A stretch of DNA of 64,000 nt, taken from positions 167,501 to 231,500 of the forward strand of contig JACYXH010000137.1 in assembly GCA_026745465.1 (NCBI GenBank). Direction: 5' to 3'. Shown one piece after another: positions 25,960 through 48,259 of the stretch (positions are counted from its first letter, which is position 1; every line of letters begins with the position of its first letter). Below the pieces are notes generated by a model. It made no database searches, had not been told where the DNA came from, and saw only the letters and a list, made by a program, of their open reading frames with translations. The position numbers and the translations under genes are program-made. This stretch comes from Lota lota. Taxonomy: Eukaryota; Chordata; Actinopteri; Gadiformes; Lotidae.

Positions 25960-28795
25960 ACAAGAAAATAAGAGTCGGGAAAAAGAAATGTATAAAAGAA
26001 TTAATAAACTGGAGTCATTCAACTGAGCAAAATCCCACAAACAAAATAAGACAAAAATGAGGTGTCCTGCTCTGAAATCTCGTTGATGCAGGAGATTTCC
26101 CTAATGTCATTACAATCTCAATTCTCCTTCACCCAAATATTTTAGATAACACTAAGCTACGCTTTCTGTAGTCCAACACAAAAGAAACTCTCCAGCTCTC
26201 ACTCCCGTCTCCACCGATCTATTCTTGCAACAGCTAAACTATCGTGAGACTTCTCCTTGAGCGAGACTTGGTAGCAGACACAAGCACGTTTAGAGGACAT
26301 TCATTGACGGGATGTTATTGCCCCAAAAGAAAGCATTGCAGCTCGTTTTTGCCGATTACCGCTGCAGCGTTCTCGCTCAACTTCTTCCACTGTTCTTTAC
26401 ACTCGTCCCTTGGACCCAAAATGATCAGAAAACAGGGTCCACGTTGAGAAATTCCCAAAATGTCCTTTAGATGAAAATAGTAATCTGCAGGAGTCCTTTG
26501 GGTTTGACGGCACAAGTGACCGACATATTGTCTCGAATAAGACACCGCTTGCGTTTCAGTGAGACGTGATGAGCACTAATGGGCCATACAGTCACTTTAA
26601 GAACATTGTGATATTATCTACGCTACGGTCATCAAACAGGCCTGTCCATTGTTAGGAGTATGACCTTGACGACGAGACCCAGTCACTAAATCATGAAAGA
26701 CGACTTTAGAAAACGAAAAGACACGTCGAGATATTTTATCAAAATAATAAAGGCGGCTGGATGAAAAACGTGTACAGTATGAAAGGCCATCTTTGTGCAT
26801 ATAACAGTGTGAACACTTTGTTCACAGGCGACACCTGCCAGCGTCAGCTGTTTGGCAAAGAATGACTTCTGAAGTGTTGTTTCCTGCGAAGGACGGCAGG
26901 CTGACATAATGCTTTTTAAACGGGGACGTCTGAACTATCGACCGAGAGAAGACTCCTCTTCAGCATCCAAACGCCACACTTAACTATTCACACTTAACTA
27001 CGCTACACACTGAAAATGAGCCACGCAACAGAAGCCCCTTGAACGATGGTCGCCGACACGGTGCGCTGGGGAAACGGTGAGGACGTTAAATCGTGGGTAA
27101 AGGACACACGATGATGCACTGGGGAGCAGGGTGCTATCAAAGCCCTGCTTGGGGGGGGGGGGGGACAGTGACGTCACCGGGAGGGAGGGCTGTACTCGTT
27201 TCATTCACAAGGACACGCTCACCTTCACGCCGTGGCAACGCGGACACAATTAAGAATGCCTTGGTCCACAGAGATGTCACCGCCGTGCAAATACAAATAC
27301 AAATGCTGGTGTATTGGTTTGTTGGTAACGAGGCAGGACTTTCATGTTCATAAAGTGCCCACTGACCAGCTGTGAGTATAAAGGATGACTTATGATTATG
27401 CTGCCAGATTTTCTTCCCCCCCCCCCCCCCCAACGTAAATATGGAAATATTAAAAAGACTTCCATTTAGAAAGTATGTCATAAAATGTTATCCACATAAA
27501 TAGTGCAATTTGCCAAGAGTGAAAGCAGATAGGATAAGATGGTACTTTGCTGCTCCCAGATTGGACATTTGAGAATAGATACAGAAATACAAAAACATTA
27601 TCGATTCTGAACTTTCTTATGACAGTGAGACAATTCATGCATTACCGTTCATTTGAAAATGAGAGCTGATGCATTTGGCATTAAAGGGTTATGGGAATAT
27701 TAATCTGACGGACAGCCGGTTCCCTATGTCTTTTGGGCTACACTCATGGAAACAAACCACGTTATTATATTGTTAACGTGAAACTTATTTTCTAACTCCC
27801 ACTTCCAACACATGGACCTATTACATTATACATGCAGGCATGTCATTTATTTACAACAAAGATGGCTGTTTAGTGGCATGCCAACGTACATAAGACAGTA
27901 CCCACATATGCAGGCGCAACCAAGAGGTGTTCTCGATGTCAGACCACGACTTTCTTTTTTGTTTCAACATCAGCACTGAAGCCACGTGGCAAGCGTTTCA
28001 CGCGCACACCCCTGCTAATTGACATTGCATACGTCAGGGCCATGCCAGTGACACAACCTCTATTCGTTCATCCAACCATTCATTCATTCATTCATTCATT
28101 CATTCATTCATTCATCAAGTCGATGTGAAATCCGTTGACAGCTCTGCGGAGGTCTTCTGCTGCTGCTGCAGCCCTACAAAATTCCGCAACGAACACGCGT
28201 GTAACATGTCACGTCACGCGCAGCCTACTGGACGCGAGACCCTACTGCTCGTCACGTTAAAGTTCAACATTCACAATGTTGCTACGTGGGGTCAGCTATC
28301 TCGCGCACACGCCTATGCTACTAGCTAACCACACTCGGTTGCCTGATTATGATGAATAAATACACCCACCCTAGCGAGGACTTGGAGCTTCTCGAAGCGT
28401 AACGTAAGCGTGTACTCTGCTCGTATGGGGAGGGGGGCTAGGCTACAAACCTCATCGACGGCGATGTTGGATGAAAGGACAAAAAAAAGTTTAAAGAACA
28501 ACGACTGTGCTAATCGAAGACATGTTTTGTGAGGTGCGGTTTTTTATCTTGGTTGAAGGACTAGGTGTGCTGCTGTCGCAATATCCCCCCCCACCCCCCG
28601 CGCGAGCAGAGCGGAGCGGTGGTGTAGCTCGCGAGCTAACGTGGCGACATCCTCCATCCCGTGCTGCAATGTAGCTTAGCACCGTGCTAACTCACAGATG
28701 TCTTGTCATATTTACCTAGCGTCCTATTTCCGACGAACACGTACTTAAAAAATATAACGGAGGGAAACGAATGCCGTCTCAATAAACAGGTAATC
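25960..28795 (-). other. Long 5' intron of usp36
   Basis: About 2.8 kb between the first coding exon and the candidate 5' UTR exon. I see no conserved coding sequence. It contains an (ATTC)n tetranucleotide at about 28076-28112 and short G or C runs at about 27151-27163 and 27417-27432. The right-hand 700 bp are richer in CpG. Confidence 0.35.
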
Positions 28796-28798
28796 TCA

Positions 28799-29000
28799 CC
28801 TTTTGATAAGTTATCCAGAATGTACACTTTAGTAGACGTTGTCTGTCAGATAGTAACAGCTCCTTCTTTCGTCCATGCTGCATTATGAGAGGGTATGGAC
28901 AAGGGTGACTGACTGAGTTCTGCGACCAATCAAAGGGAGACTCGGTCGTTCGCAACCAAAAGCAGCCAATCAGTGGGCCGTATTTAGTAATAGCCTATGG
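28799..29000 (-). promoter_or_regulatory. Candidate usp36 promoter and non-coding first exon
   Basis: The first usp36 coding exon begins after a TTGTAG acceptor only a few bases before the ATG, so a 5' UTR exon must lie upstream. On the minus strand a good donor (AAAAG|GTGAGAT) ends at about 28799. Two CCAATCA boxes, 40 bp apart, sit at 28926-28932 and 28966-28972. A TATA box is not evident. A second possible donor (GCTAG|GTAAATA) lies near 28,710. This fits a CCAAT-type housekeeping promoter, but the transcription start is not known. Confidence 0.35.
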
Positions 29001-29193
29001 ACGCAAACAGCACGTGACTTTCAAGGAGCTCTGTTTACCAAAACCCATTTTTAAACGTGAAATACCTATCTAGCGTTTCTTGCAATATCGAAACCAATTG
29101 ATCTAATGTACTATTTCGTATACTGTCCTATACTATTTTACTCATCAACATTGTGACAGCATCGCTAGAGGTAGGCTACACACTTTCATGGAA

Positions 29194-29282
29194 ATGTGAG
29201 GCTTATCATGTAGATATTAATATATATATACATATCTACATGATAATTAGCCATATTAATTCTAATTCATAAAAAGCCTCAC

Positions 29283-29284
<2 letters not shown>
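29194..29284. repeat. Nested inverted repeat, A/T-rich
   Basis: Inner perfect 14-bp arms TTATCATGTAGATA / TATCTACATGATAA (29203-29216 and 29233-29246) and outer 10-bp arms ATGTGAGGCT / AGCCTCACAT (29194-29203 and 29275-29284), separated and flanked by (TA)n. Probably a small MITE remnant. Confidence 0.55.
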
Positions 29285-29319
<35 letters not shown>

Positions 29320-30410
29320 AGATAATAAGATATTCAAGCATATCTATACGATTTCTGTGTAACTCAGCTGTTTTCAGAAATAGGCCTACACGTTGTCACC
29401 GTTAATGGCCTGTAGATGGCAATGCGATTACATGGTCAGCCTTTTGTGTCTTTCCGTTATTTGTCATTTCAGTGGGCTTATTGGGTATTCACAGTGTATC
29501 AGTGGATACCTATTGTTATTGAATATTTGTAATGTTTGTTTATTCTCACATTTTCCATTGGCCTCGTTTCCAGGCAGACTCTCTGTTCAACTGATTCAGC
29601 ATAAGTGGAGTAAAGAAAATGAGCTTGCTAGATAAACATCTCTAGACTTGTTAAGTAGATCAACACTACTTGCCAAGTAGCCTACAGCACCTGCATAAAT
29701 CAATGAGTCAGGCATAGTGCAATGATTGGTCAGAGAAAGGTCAAACATATTGTGAAGGTTATCTTTTTTAATTGAAAGTATTATTTAAGTTATTAACAGA
29801 CATGCATGCAGTCACTGCCTTCTCTTAAAATAGCTCGCGTGAAACGTGTGAAATGGTATTTTACATGTTATAATGAAGAGGTAAAAAAAAACGATTTTAC
29901 ACATGTAAATGAAACATTTACATCTAGGCATCTACGTTCATGTTGATGGTTCCCCGAATCATTGGTTTTAAACTTTTTAAAGTGTTGCACATTCTTAAGC
30001 CTTGTACTACACAACAGTATTGGTTATTGGGGTATTTGACAACGTAAAAAGATGATCGTAAGCCAAGACTGAGCCAACTGAAATCACAAGTTACATGCCG
30101 TGTGTAATTACACAAAAATACAAAATGGGGACCAAGATAAATCCCCCTGCTCTGAGAAACGTCGAATTTGCCACCGTTAATTAATATGTCTTTGTAGAAA
30201 AAAATGGTAAAAGGTAGGAAATCCCAACAAAACATTATTGGCATAATAACCCTGGGCATTTCTGCACTGACTGACACTTTCAATGTTGAAATTAATACAG
30301 ACATTTCTCTACAGGTAGAATGCAGAATCCAATGGTTGTGTCAAGTACAGTTATTATATCACAGTAGAGATCCTAATATTTCCAAACAGGAGAAACACAA
30401 TTCTTTTAAT
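29320..30410. other. usp36-timp2 intergenic, nothing recognised
   Basis: A/T-rich. No supportable gene on either strand. Confidence 0.4.
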
Positions 30411-30416
30411 TTCCAT

Positions 30417-30422
30417 TTTATT
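30417..30422 (-). promoter_or_regulatory. Candidate poly(A) signal of timp2
   Basis: AATAAA on the minus strand about 450 bp past the timp2 stop codon. An alternative AATAAA lies near 30472. The upstream 3' UTR shows no other feature. Confidence 0.35.
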
Positions 30423-30869
30423 TGTGTCATATAGCAATGCTGTCACAAACCTATAAGAGAATGCTGGCCAGTTTATTTACCATTTAATGTATTAGTATCA
30501 TAATCAAATTATGTGTACGTTTGATTCACATAATTTGTATGCTAAAATGACCTGATATGCATTCATTTAAATACTTTTGGTTCTAACTGAATAGCATACA
30601 ATTGCAACATTTCTGGTTCAGATTCAAACTCTTGACATAATTTCTTTAAAAGTGTGGTAAATAGAGAAAACATGCTTTGAGCATTATGTTTTGGTTGTGG
30701 ATAAAATATTGATATTGACGTTTCTTAGCTTACACATAACAACACATCTTCCTACGACGACATAAAAACACGAGAGAGAAACAAAAAACATCCTGGTTGA
30801 ACCATAAGTATTTTCTAGACATAGCTGGCCTATTGCTTGGCTCTTCATCCATGTTGAGCAGAGCCAGAG

Positions 30870-34674
<3,805 letters not shown>

Positions 34675-36060
34675 TTTAGAACAATGGTGGTGTTCAGAGA
34701 TTTATATTTAATACAAAGTAGTCAATATAAACTTAAAAAAAAAGTATCTAAAGAACAGGCTGAAGGCTAAACACTTTCTCGGCTTCACCCTGATAAAGTT
34801 AGAAAATAACCGTTGCACAAAGTCCCACTTGGTAGAGCGCGATGTGTTGAACTCATTAGAATGTATTCAACTATGTGAACACGGCAGGAGCGTCTGAAGG
34901 AACACTACTCTCATTCGCAGTGAGAACTCGGCTTTATTGAAGTGGAATCCGGCGGGAGCTCCTCCCCCATAGGAGCTGCACGAAAGTTTCAAAGCCTTGA
35001 TTAGGTGGAGTGGCACCTAGATCATCTATACGATTGGATCATTGGATCATGCAAAACTACCTGTTGATGAACGAGAACACATCCTTTACAACAAAAAAGG
35101 GAAGAAGAAAAGAAAGAGGGAGTTAGGGAGCAGTGACGTCATTGCTTTTAATATAATAGATCCAGGCTTGCGAAAAGTCCCTCTGCGTAAGAGCTTCCTC
35201 CGTTATCCTAATAAACCATTATGATATAGATACAATCTTTATTTTGTCCATGACTCACAGCACAAAAATAGTTGATTCCTTGTTCGTTTGACTGAGAAAG
35301 GAGTGTGGGTTTGAGGGTCTTTGGTGGAGTCCATCCCAAGAGGATACTCACACTCGAGACTTAATTGAGATAACGAGGGTAATGAATTCTAAAGAGGACC
35401 GTGGAGAGCTTCATTCTACATATGTCTGTTATGGTTGACGTTCTCCGTTACATCACATTTGGCCGCTGGACTGGGTGCTCTGGGCTCTGCAGAACATATT
35501 TCCACTCTTTCCACAATTTAGCATTTTTTTGCTTGGTTCGCTTTTCCACAAGTCCTCGTGAAAAAGAAAAGAAAAAAGAGGCAGGCAGTGGGTTAGAGGA
35601 GACACACAAAAGGGAAATCGTATCGTGTGTCCTCGTGTTTTATTTGTACGTCTTTAATGTTTATGTGTAATTTCGTGTCAGACACCATTACCGGCCTACT
35701 GGTCGGGAACCATCTCAGTTCCATCTGTACCATCACACTGGAATAGGCAGGGCGTTGGCATTCAGTGGAACTTCTTGCCCCATAAGTTGAGCAGTTGAGC
35801 AGATAAGGAATATCCGATAAGGAAAATGACAGATACCCTCATGTAGGCTTCTGCGTCATGCTTGGGCGAATGCTTGGGCGAGTGGAGTTTACGGGAGGAG
35901 CAAGGTGTCATGGAGGGTCAGAGGGACACACGTTGTACGCGTGTCGGATTGGCACACACTGGGGGTGACAAGTTCACACGAGAGGAAGTGAAACCGCCAC
36001 GGATGTAATGGAAAATATGCTTTCTGGTGACCTTTCCATGACCTCTGGGTTCACAGTGAA
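34675..36060. other. timp2 upstream region
   Basis: Likely holds the timp2 promoter and 5' UTR. No TATA box or first-exon boundary could be fixed, and no other gene is visible. Confidence 0.35.
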
Positions 36061-36070
36061 CTATCTATTA

Positions 36071-36255
36071 CCCCCCCCCCCCCCCCCCCCCCCACCCCGA
36101 CCCACTACCCCCACCCCCACCCCACCCCCTTGGCCTCCGTCCCGCTGTTGACTTGATGTGGGGAGGCTGTGGTTAGCTGCCCACCCTGTTCTCAAGCTCC
36201 TGGGAGGTGAGCCTGAAGAACCCCCCCCCCCCATACCCCCCCCCCCACCCCCCAA
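36071..36255. repeat. C-rich runs
   Basis: C run at 36071-36093 and further C runs at about 36221-36252 separated by GC-rich unique sequence. Confidence 0.9.
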
Positions 36256-36657
36256 AGTGCGTCTTTGCTTTACCGACGAGGACAACATGACTGAAGCTGT
36301 AAAAGTGATGTGTGCTATTCCACACGCCGTAAACGTTCCACCTAAACTGAGTTCAACACACTCGCTTCAGTCTGCATGATGAGCCACCAGCATGGGGTTT
36401 TGATTTGGCGGGCAAGAGGGTGGACACAAATACAGACATTACCGTGTAGAAAGCTCCCCTGTGTACATTACAAACTTCAAACACCGAAGGGGCTCAGGAA
36501 GCAGTCAACCTCCATGCCCCCTAAATTACACACTAACAAGCGCCAGGAATACTCTCAAAATGAACTGCCTGGCAAACTGGAAGAAATGAAAAAGAAGGAT
36601 CCTGGCGGGAATCTGTGGCCTGTGGCAATGACCCATTTCCTCACTGACCACCCCCAC

Positions 36658-36734
36658 ACTCTCTCCCTCTCTCTCTCTCTCCCCATCTCTCTCTCTCTCT
36701 CCCTCTCTCCCCATCTCTCTCTCTCTCTCCCTCT

Positions 36735-36823
<89 letters not shown>

Positions 36824-37022
36824 TATCTCCCTCTCCCCTTCTCTCTCTCTCCCTCTCTCCCCATCTCTCTCTCTCTCTCCCTCCCCTCCCTCTCTCTCTC
36901 TCTCTCTCTCCTTATCTCCCTCTCCCCTTCTCTCTCTCTCCCTCTCTCCCCATCTCTCTCTCTCTCTCCCTCTCTCTCTCTCTCTCTCCTTATCTCCCTC
37001 TCCCCTTCTCTCTCTCTCCCTC

Positions 37023-37055
<33 letters not shown>

Positions 37056-37301
37056 CTTATCTCCCTCTCCCCTTCTCTCTCTCTCCCTCTCTCCCCATCT
37101 CTCTCTCTCTCTCCCTCCCCTCCCTCTCTCTCTCTCTCTCTCCTTATCTCCCTCTCCCCTTCTCTCTCTCTCCCTCTCTCCCCATCTCTCTCTCTCTCTC
37201 CCTCCCCTCTCTCTCTATCTCTCTCTCTCCCCATCTTTCTCTCTCTCTCTCCCTCCTCTCTCTCTCTCCCTCCCCTCCCCTCTCTCTCTCTCTCTCTCCC
37301 T

Positions 37302-37342
<41 letters not shown>

Positions 37343-37368
37343 CCCTCTCTCTTTATCTCTCTCTCTTG
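36658..37368. repeat. Composite CT-rich array, about 710 bp
   Basis: Nearly pure pyrimidine strand. (CT)n is interspersed with recurring words such as TCCTTATCTCCCTCTCCCCT and CTCTCTCCCCATCTCTC, which recur several times each as a higher-order repeat. Confidence 0.95.
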
Positions 37369-37660
37369 AGAGAGGCTTGACCACGAAACCACCACCTCCT
37401 ACTGGACCTTTCGTTCAAAGGCGCCTGTTAGCGTGTTGTCGCTACAGCCCACGGGCCGGTTCCCATCATTCCCCTTGAAACCATTAAGAGTTTATGGGAG
37501 ATGACTGGTGAGGCGGTGAATCAGTGTCAGGGATGTAACTGGAAGATAGGATCACTGGAAAGTCGGTCGGCACTTTCGCTTTTACGCAATAGCTGCCGCA
37601 AACGTGAATAAGTTGGCGACTCACTTCCTCTGCAGCGTCTGTCCATGACTACGTCGTCTG

Positions 37661-37763
37661 GGGGGGGGGTGGGTGGGTGGGGGGGGGGGTGGGTGGGTGG
37701 GTGGGTGGGGGGGGGGGGGGGGGGGGGGGGTGGGGGGGGGGGGGGGGGGGGTGGGGGGGGGGG
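37661..37763. repeat. G-rich block with GGGTGGGT units
   Basis: Long G runs separated by single T's, strongly G-quadruplex-prone. Confidence 0.95.
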
Positions 37764-37799
37764 CGGCATTGTTACCATACCGTATCAACAGTCTGTTAC

Positions 37800-38640
37800 T
37801 GAGCAACTGTTTCCCGTAAGTTGTAATTACCATAATAAACCAGGCAGAATTTTGTAATTGCTCAGAAACTTTGCCAACAAATGTCATGTTGACCATGTTG
37901 GGGCATGTGGACTTGCTTTGTGAATGTGGACAATACATTGTTGACAGATTCGTGTGGATGCTGCTTGGGGCTGGAGGAGACTTCTGGTAACAGATTGAGT
38001 TCAAGAGGGACTCACCTGTGTGATTCATTATTATCGGAGCCTTTCTCAACAATGACTTGAATTACTCATGTGACTTGAGGTGGATAACCACCTGTGTTGA
38101 ACGCAGTTTCAATTTATAGTACCAAAGTTATTATTTGGATACGAATACTCTACTACGACCAAGGCCGCTGATCCCATGACAACTCAGGGGGGGGGGGGCA
38201 CAAACATGGAATTTGAGTATTTTCTGGAGGGGACATCAATAATATCACCAACGTGTATCAAATGATCTGCTGTAACAGACCCACAGACATTAATAGCATA
38301 TGCAACGGTTCAGACCACTGTGCAGGATACATAGGGGGGACATGAACAAAACCTTTCAAAAGTCTTGTATTTGTGTGTGAATTATTTCATAAGTGGAGTC
38401 GGCTTCTATTAAATACATGTTTTCAATTACATAATTTATTTAGAAATCTATTATATTGGGGGGGGGGGGACAACATGTTTTTCAGAAGTTGTAGTGGACT
38501 TGTAGTGGCTAGTTGTAAGGACTAGCCAAAATTATAAACTGTAGTCAGTAGGAATTAATTAGCATCTAAGGACATAGAGCCCAACGTTGTAACACAAACT
38601 TACATTGTGGGCTGTATACACGATGAAAACGAAGACAGGT
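37800..38640. other. Non-coding, nothing recognised
   Basis: Short G runs at about 38188-38198 and 38459-38470 only. Confidence 0.4.
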
Positions 38641-38655
38641 TTCTTTTAATTGCTG

Positions 38656-38661
38656 TTTATT
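38656..38661 (-). promoter_or_regulatory. Candidate poly(A) signal of lgals3bp-like gene
   Basis: AATAAA on the minus strand about 135 bp past the TGA. The spacing is typical and an ending exon fits. Confidence 0.5.
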
Positions 38662-38793
38662 TGAAGGCTTTCAAAGCATACATGAAACTGCTAATGGGAG
38701 TTACCTCACTCAGAGACCTTGACGCGTTTCAATGACAGGCAACGTTGGCTTTCTCGTGAGTCAGGGTCTGATCCCAGGGACCCCGAGAGGCGC

Positions 38794-41580
<2,787 letters not shown>

Positions 41581-42261
41581 TTGTGATCCCAGGTATGTTG
41601 GCTACTCTGAAAAAATGCTATAACCAATACTGAGAAATGTTATAACCAATACTGGTAAATAAAAGAAAAGGTGCAACATCAAATGTTGCAAGGATTTGCC
41701 TCGAGCCAACTTGCAAAACTGAGTTGTCGACAATGAAAGTAATAGTGTAATAATAAAATGCAGACATGAAGAAATGCATTAATTTAATTAATATTTCATC
41801 ACATTCTTGATTCAGAAAATGTAAAATAGCTTTCACAAAACGAACATTAGCCTACCTGCTACTATCTGCGTTTCGTTTCCTTCCCTCCAAGAGATTGTCT
41901 GCACCTTTTCAAACCCCACACCCACCCACAGCTCAACTTAGCTTAGCTTAGCTTTCGTTTTCTGGCAATGGAACAAAGTTGCACAACTCCCCCAACTGAA
42001 ACTTGTCCAGGCCCCACGTGGAGCCGTGTCGCCTCATTTGATTGGAAACTAAAACTAAGAGGCAAACGCACAGGAAGACTTTCCTGAAAATAACATGTTG
42101 AAGGAAATGTTGAACAAACGTCGATGAAATTAGCATGGATTGGTATCCATGTTGTTTCCACTGGTGTTATATTTATCTAAACAACATGTCTGAAGACGGG
42201 GAGCCGGTTCTACAATGATCAACCCCGTGTGCATATACAAGACGGGCGTGTCACAACAGCT

Positions 42262-42267
42262 TTTATT
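42262..42267 (-). promoter_or_regulatory. Candidate poly(A) signal of cant1
   Basis: AATAAA on the minus strand about 320 bp past the cant1 stop. A (GCC)n trinucleotide lies at 42540-42564 in the intervening 3' UTR. Confidence 0.45.
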
Positions 42268-42584
42268 CCTCAAACAACTAGCGTCCCATTCTTTTCAAGG
42301 AAATAGTCATACATTCATTCGGGAAAAGAAAATAGAAAAAAAAAAAAAGCCCTTCGACGTTCCCCCGTTTGGCCACGGAGAAGGCAGCGTTCCCGGCACG
42401 TCGTCCTGAAGCGTACGCACTCAACGCCGCTCCCACTCAACGCCGCCAAGTCTAAGTTCTCTGCGACGGCTCGTTTGGAGCTGGAGCCGTGCCGTTGAAT
42501 GGTGACCGAAGCGAAGAACGAGTCCCCGGGACCAACAGCCGCCGCCGCCGCCGCCGCCGCCGCCCCCAGTCCGTTGGGCGGCCC

Positions 42585-44395
42585 TCAGATGAACTCCAGG
42601 CCTTCGTACTTCACCTCGCCGATCTTGGTCTCGGGCAGCAGGACGCGGCCGTCCAGCGTGAACGCCAGGATGTACGTGGCGACCGTCCCGTCGACCTCCT
42701 CCGACTTGAGGGCCAGGACCAGCTGGTCGTCCGTGTCGGGGACGAACTTGAAGGAGGAGAAGCCGTGCGTGGGGCTCAGGGGCCCCGCGCGGCTCACCAC
42801 CACGCGCTCGAACTCGGGCGAGCAGCTGAGGACCAGGTTGGCGCCGCGGCGCTCGTCCGCCGCCTCCTCGTAGCGGTCCGGGCTGGCGCGGCGCGGCAGG
42901 AAGAACCAGCGCTGCAGGGTGTCGCTCCACGCCGCCGCCTCGTGGATGAGGTAGCCTGGGGGGGGGGGGGGGGCGGGGGGGGGGGGGCATGGAGTCAGGT
43001 ACCAAATACAGAGCTCTACGCTGAAAAGCTGCGGTGGGAGATTTAGACAGAGGCGGTGAGAGCGGCTTTTCAGAGCACGTGGGGGGGGGGGGGTCTGCGG
43101 GTCCGAGTCCAGGACCCCCTGCCGTATGCGCGTATGAATGTGGGTGATGGAGTGTGTGTGTGGCGATGGGTGAACGCCGGTTCTGTTCACGCCCCCCCCC
43201 CCCCCCCACACCGGGTCAGACCAAACGCCGTCACCGTTCGCCGTGACTCACCTGGCGGGGTGATGCCAGCGGCCGCCTTCAGCGACTCGTACTTGGAGAC
43301 CCAGTTTTCGTGGCGGACGTCCCCTCTGTGGCCCACCACCTTCACCCACTCGGGGTTGTGGTTGACAAACTCCCCTGCCGTGGTGGTCCACTCTTTGCCC
43401 AGGCCGCCGACGTACAGATGCTCCTCCCTCACGGCCAGCCACTCGGCCTTGAAACCTGTCAGCAGAACCACGAACACGGTCACGCGCCTTTACAGGACAG
43501 TACGCTGGGCGCACTCCTTCCATTGATCCATTGATACCGCTCGATGCATCACTTAGTGATCAGGTATTTGTCTAGAAGGTTTCCTAATTATAAAAAGATA
43601 TATGATATACTTTATATAATGCCGCTGAAAAGGATATAATCCCCCAAATATTTGCATGCATCTCGACGTACTCAGACCTAACCAATCGAGTGTCAAAATC
43701 CTAAAAGTGACGAATGTCTTCCTGACCGACTGGACTACTCTGTTGTCCCACGGGGGGGGGGGGGGGGGGGGGCAACACAAACCTTTGGCCACGCTGCCGT
43801 CGCCGTCGGGCAGGATGACCCAGGGCACGGCCTTGTCGCCGTCGACGTGGTAGATGATGCCCGTGCGGTCGTCCACGCTGTACAGCTTCCCGTTGAACGC
43901 CACCAGCTCCGACAGCTCCATGCCGCGCCCCTTCTCCGCCAGGTGGCCCTCCAGCACCGTCCGCTCCGCGTCCCACTCCACCTCCACCCTGTCGCCGCTC
44001 TGGGACACCGACAGGTAGCCGCGCCGCAGGTAGCTGAACCACGTCAGCTCCTTGTCGCCGCTGCGCGACCCCGTGTCCAGGTCGGCGATGACGGCGATGC
44101 GGTAGCGCGTGCCGCCGGCCGTCCGCTCCGGCGCGCTGAGCGGGTACGTGTCGTTGTAGAGGCTCCCGGCGTCCCGGGGGTCGCCCCGGCCCGCCGCCCC
44201 GCTCCCGGCGCCGTCGGCGTGCGAGGGGGGCCCCGGGCTCAGCTGCAGGAAGACCAGGAGCACCACGGCCAGCGCCGCCGCCGCCGTCACGATGGACCGC
44301 CACTTGAGCCGGAAGCGGGGGTCGGTGGGGTTGGCCATGGACGCCAACATGGGGAGGCCTCCGACGGAGATGCGGAGGGGATTCATGGGCTCATC
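42585..44395 (-). CDS. cant1: Soluble calcium-activated nucleotidase 1 (CANT1), three coding exons
   Basis: Apyrase-family enzyme of the ER/Golgi that hydrolyses UDP and GDP with Ca2+; in humans it is needed for proteoglycan synthesis. Exons: 44395-43783 (likely start ATG at 44386), 43455-43252 and 42955-42585, all in phase, giving 392 aa from that ATG (human 401). The N-terminus [16 protein letters not shown] and a hydrophobic anchor at about residues 31-48 fit the type II membrane form. Conserved blocks follow: [73 protein letters not shown] and the C-terminal [13 protein letters not shown]. Exon 1 opens with three codons before the ATG, after a good acceptor (CTCCTTCAG), so an upstream exon may supply a few more residues or only 5' UTR. 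I could not locate it. The coding sequence is very GC-rich, and no frameshift was found. Confidence 0.95.
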
Positions 44396-45611
44396 CTGAA
44401 GGAGAAGGGAGAAGCCCGTGGAAGCAGACATGGAGGACGGGGGAGGGCCTGCAGCAAGGGGGGGGGGGGGGGGGGAGGGCATAGGAAATGTTATTGATCT
44501 TTTTTATGTAACCAATACATAAACAGGCTATATGTGGTAGGCATAACCGTATCCCCAAAATACTTTGAAGACAATGTGAGATTCACTTTGCCTTCACTTA
44601 TACAAATGCATATCTCAACAAATCCTTTGTTAAGCTATTCTTCCATAAAAATGTTAATTACCTGAACTCAAACAGACATATTCACGCTGGTGCTTTCACT
44701 ATTGCCAATCACATGCTGGACAACCTAATATCCTGTTTGCATGTTTAATACAAACAGTCATATACAGACAGGAATCCACGGTCATTTCCTTCGACTATAA
44801 GCTCAATTCAAAGTCTACTCTTTTACTATTTGTAAATGGAAATATATGACAAATACAGAAATGACCACGCCCCTTTAAGAGGGTTAGGTGTTAAGGTGTT
44901 CTTTAAAATAAAGCAGCCACAGTTCCCCCCCATTCCCATGAAATGTTTGATCAATCTCAAAGCACAAGGATTATAAACATTTATATACACTGGCTAAAGA
45001 CAACTGATAACACATCTTTCCGCCGTTTCTATAGTAATAGTATACAACAAACAGACATGTTAGTTATAATTATAAACAGTTAGGACACAATAATTACAAT
45101 TCCTCAGAGAAATACATAAGCAATGCGAGAAACGACTTTGCTTCATTAAGGTTGACATACCTTCAACATGGCAGTTCTAAAATCAAAGCACATTCAGGTC
45201 AAATAAAGTTCATCCCAACTTTCATGAACCCCTGAATTTGGTAACTTATATCTCTCATAACTACACTGAGCCACAGTGCGTGAGTGTCAGTGTGGAACTT
45301 GTTCAGCACTTCGTTCAGCATTCAGAGAAAGGTAAAAAGGGAGTGGCAGCAGGTAAAGCAGGAAATACAAAACCCAGTCCTACCTGGCAGAGTGAAACGC
45401 TGCCAGGTGCAAAGCCCCTGGCTTGGTCACTTGAGGCTGATAACTTTAGGTAATGCCCACCATCTTTCTTTCTCCTCTGAACCAATGAGTATGAATTCAA
45501 TTAATATTAATTAAAATAAATTACAGGTCGTTAATTAAATTGCAATTGTGTTCACCACAAGTGTCCATTTGTAATGAATTATTATTGTATAGCAGTTAAG
45601 TCATTTTGAAG

Positions 45612-48233
<2,622 letters not shown>

Positions 48234-48259
48234 TGTAACCTGTGATAAATAGCAGTGGC

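Noticed and set aside
35042..35224. 60-codon Lys-rich frame upstream of timp2
   Set aside because: No family resemblance, no splice sites, and A-rich composition explains it.
36376..37384. 334-codon and 247-codon frames on opposite strands
   Set aside because: Pure products of the CT-rich array.
42489..44497. Long plus-strand frames of 185 and 216 codons
   Set aside because: Antisense shadows of the GC-rich cant1 exons. Low-complexity composition and no motif.
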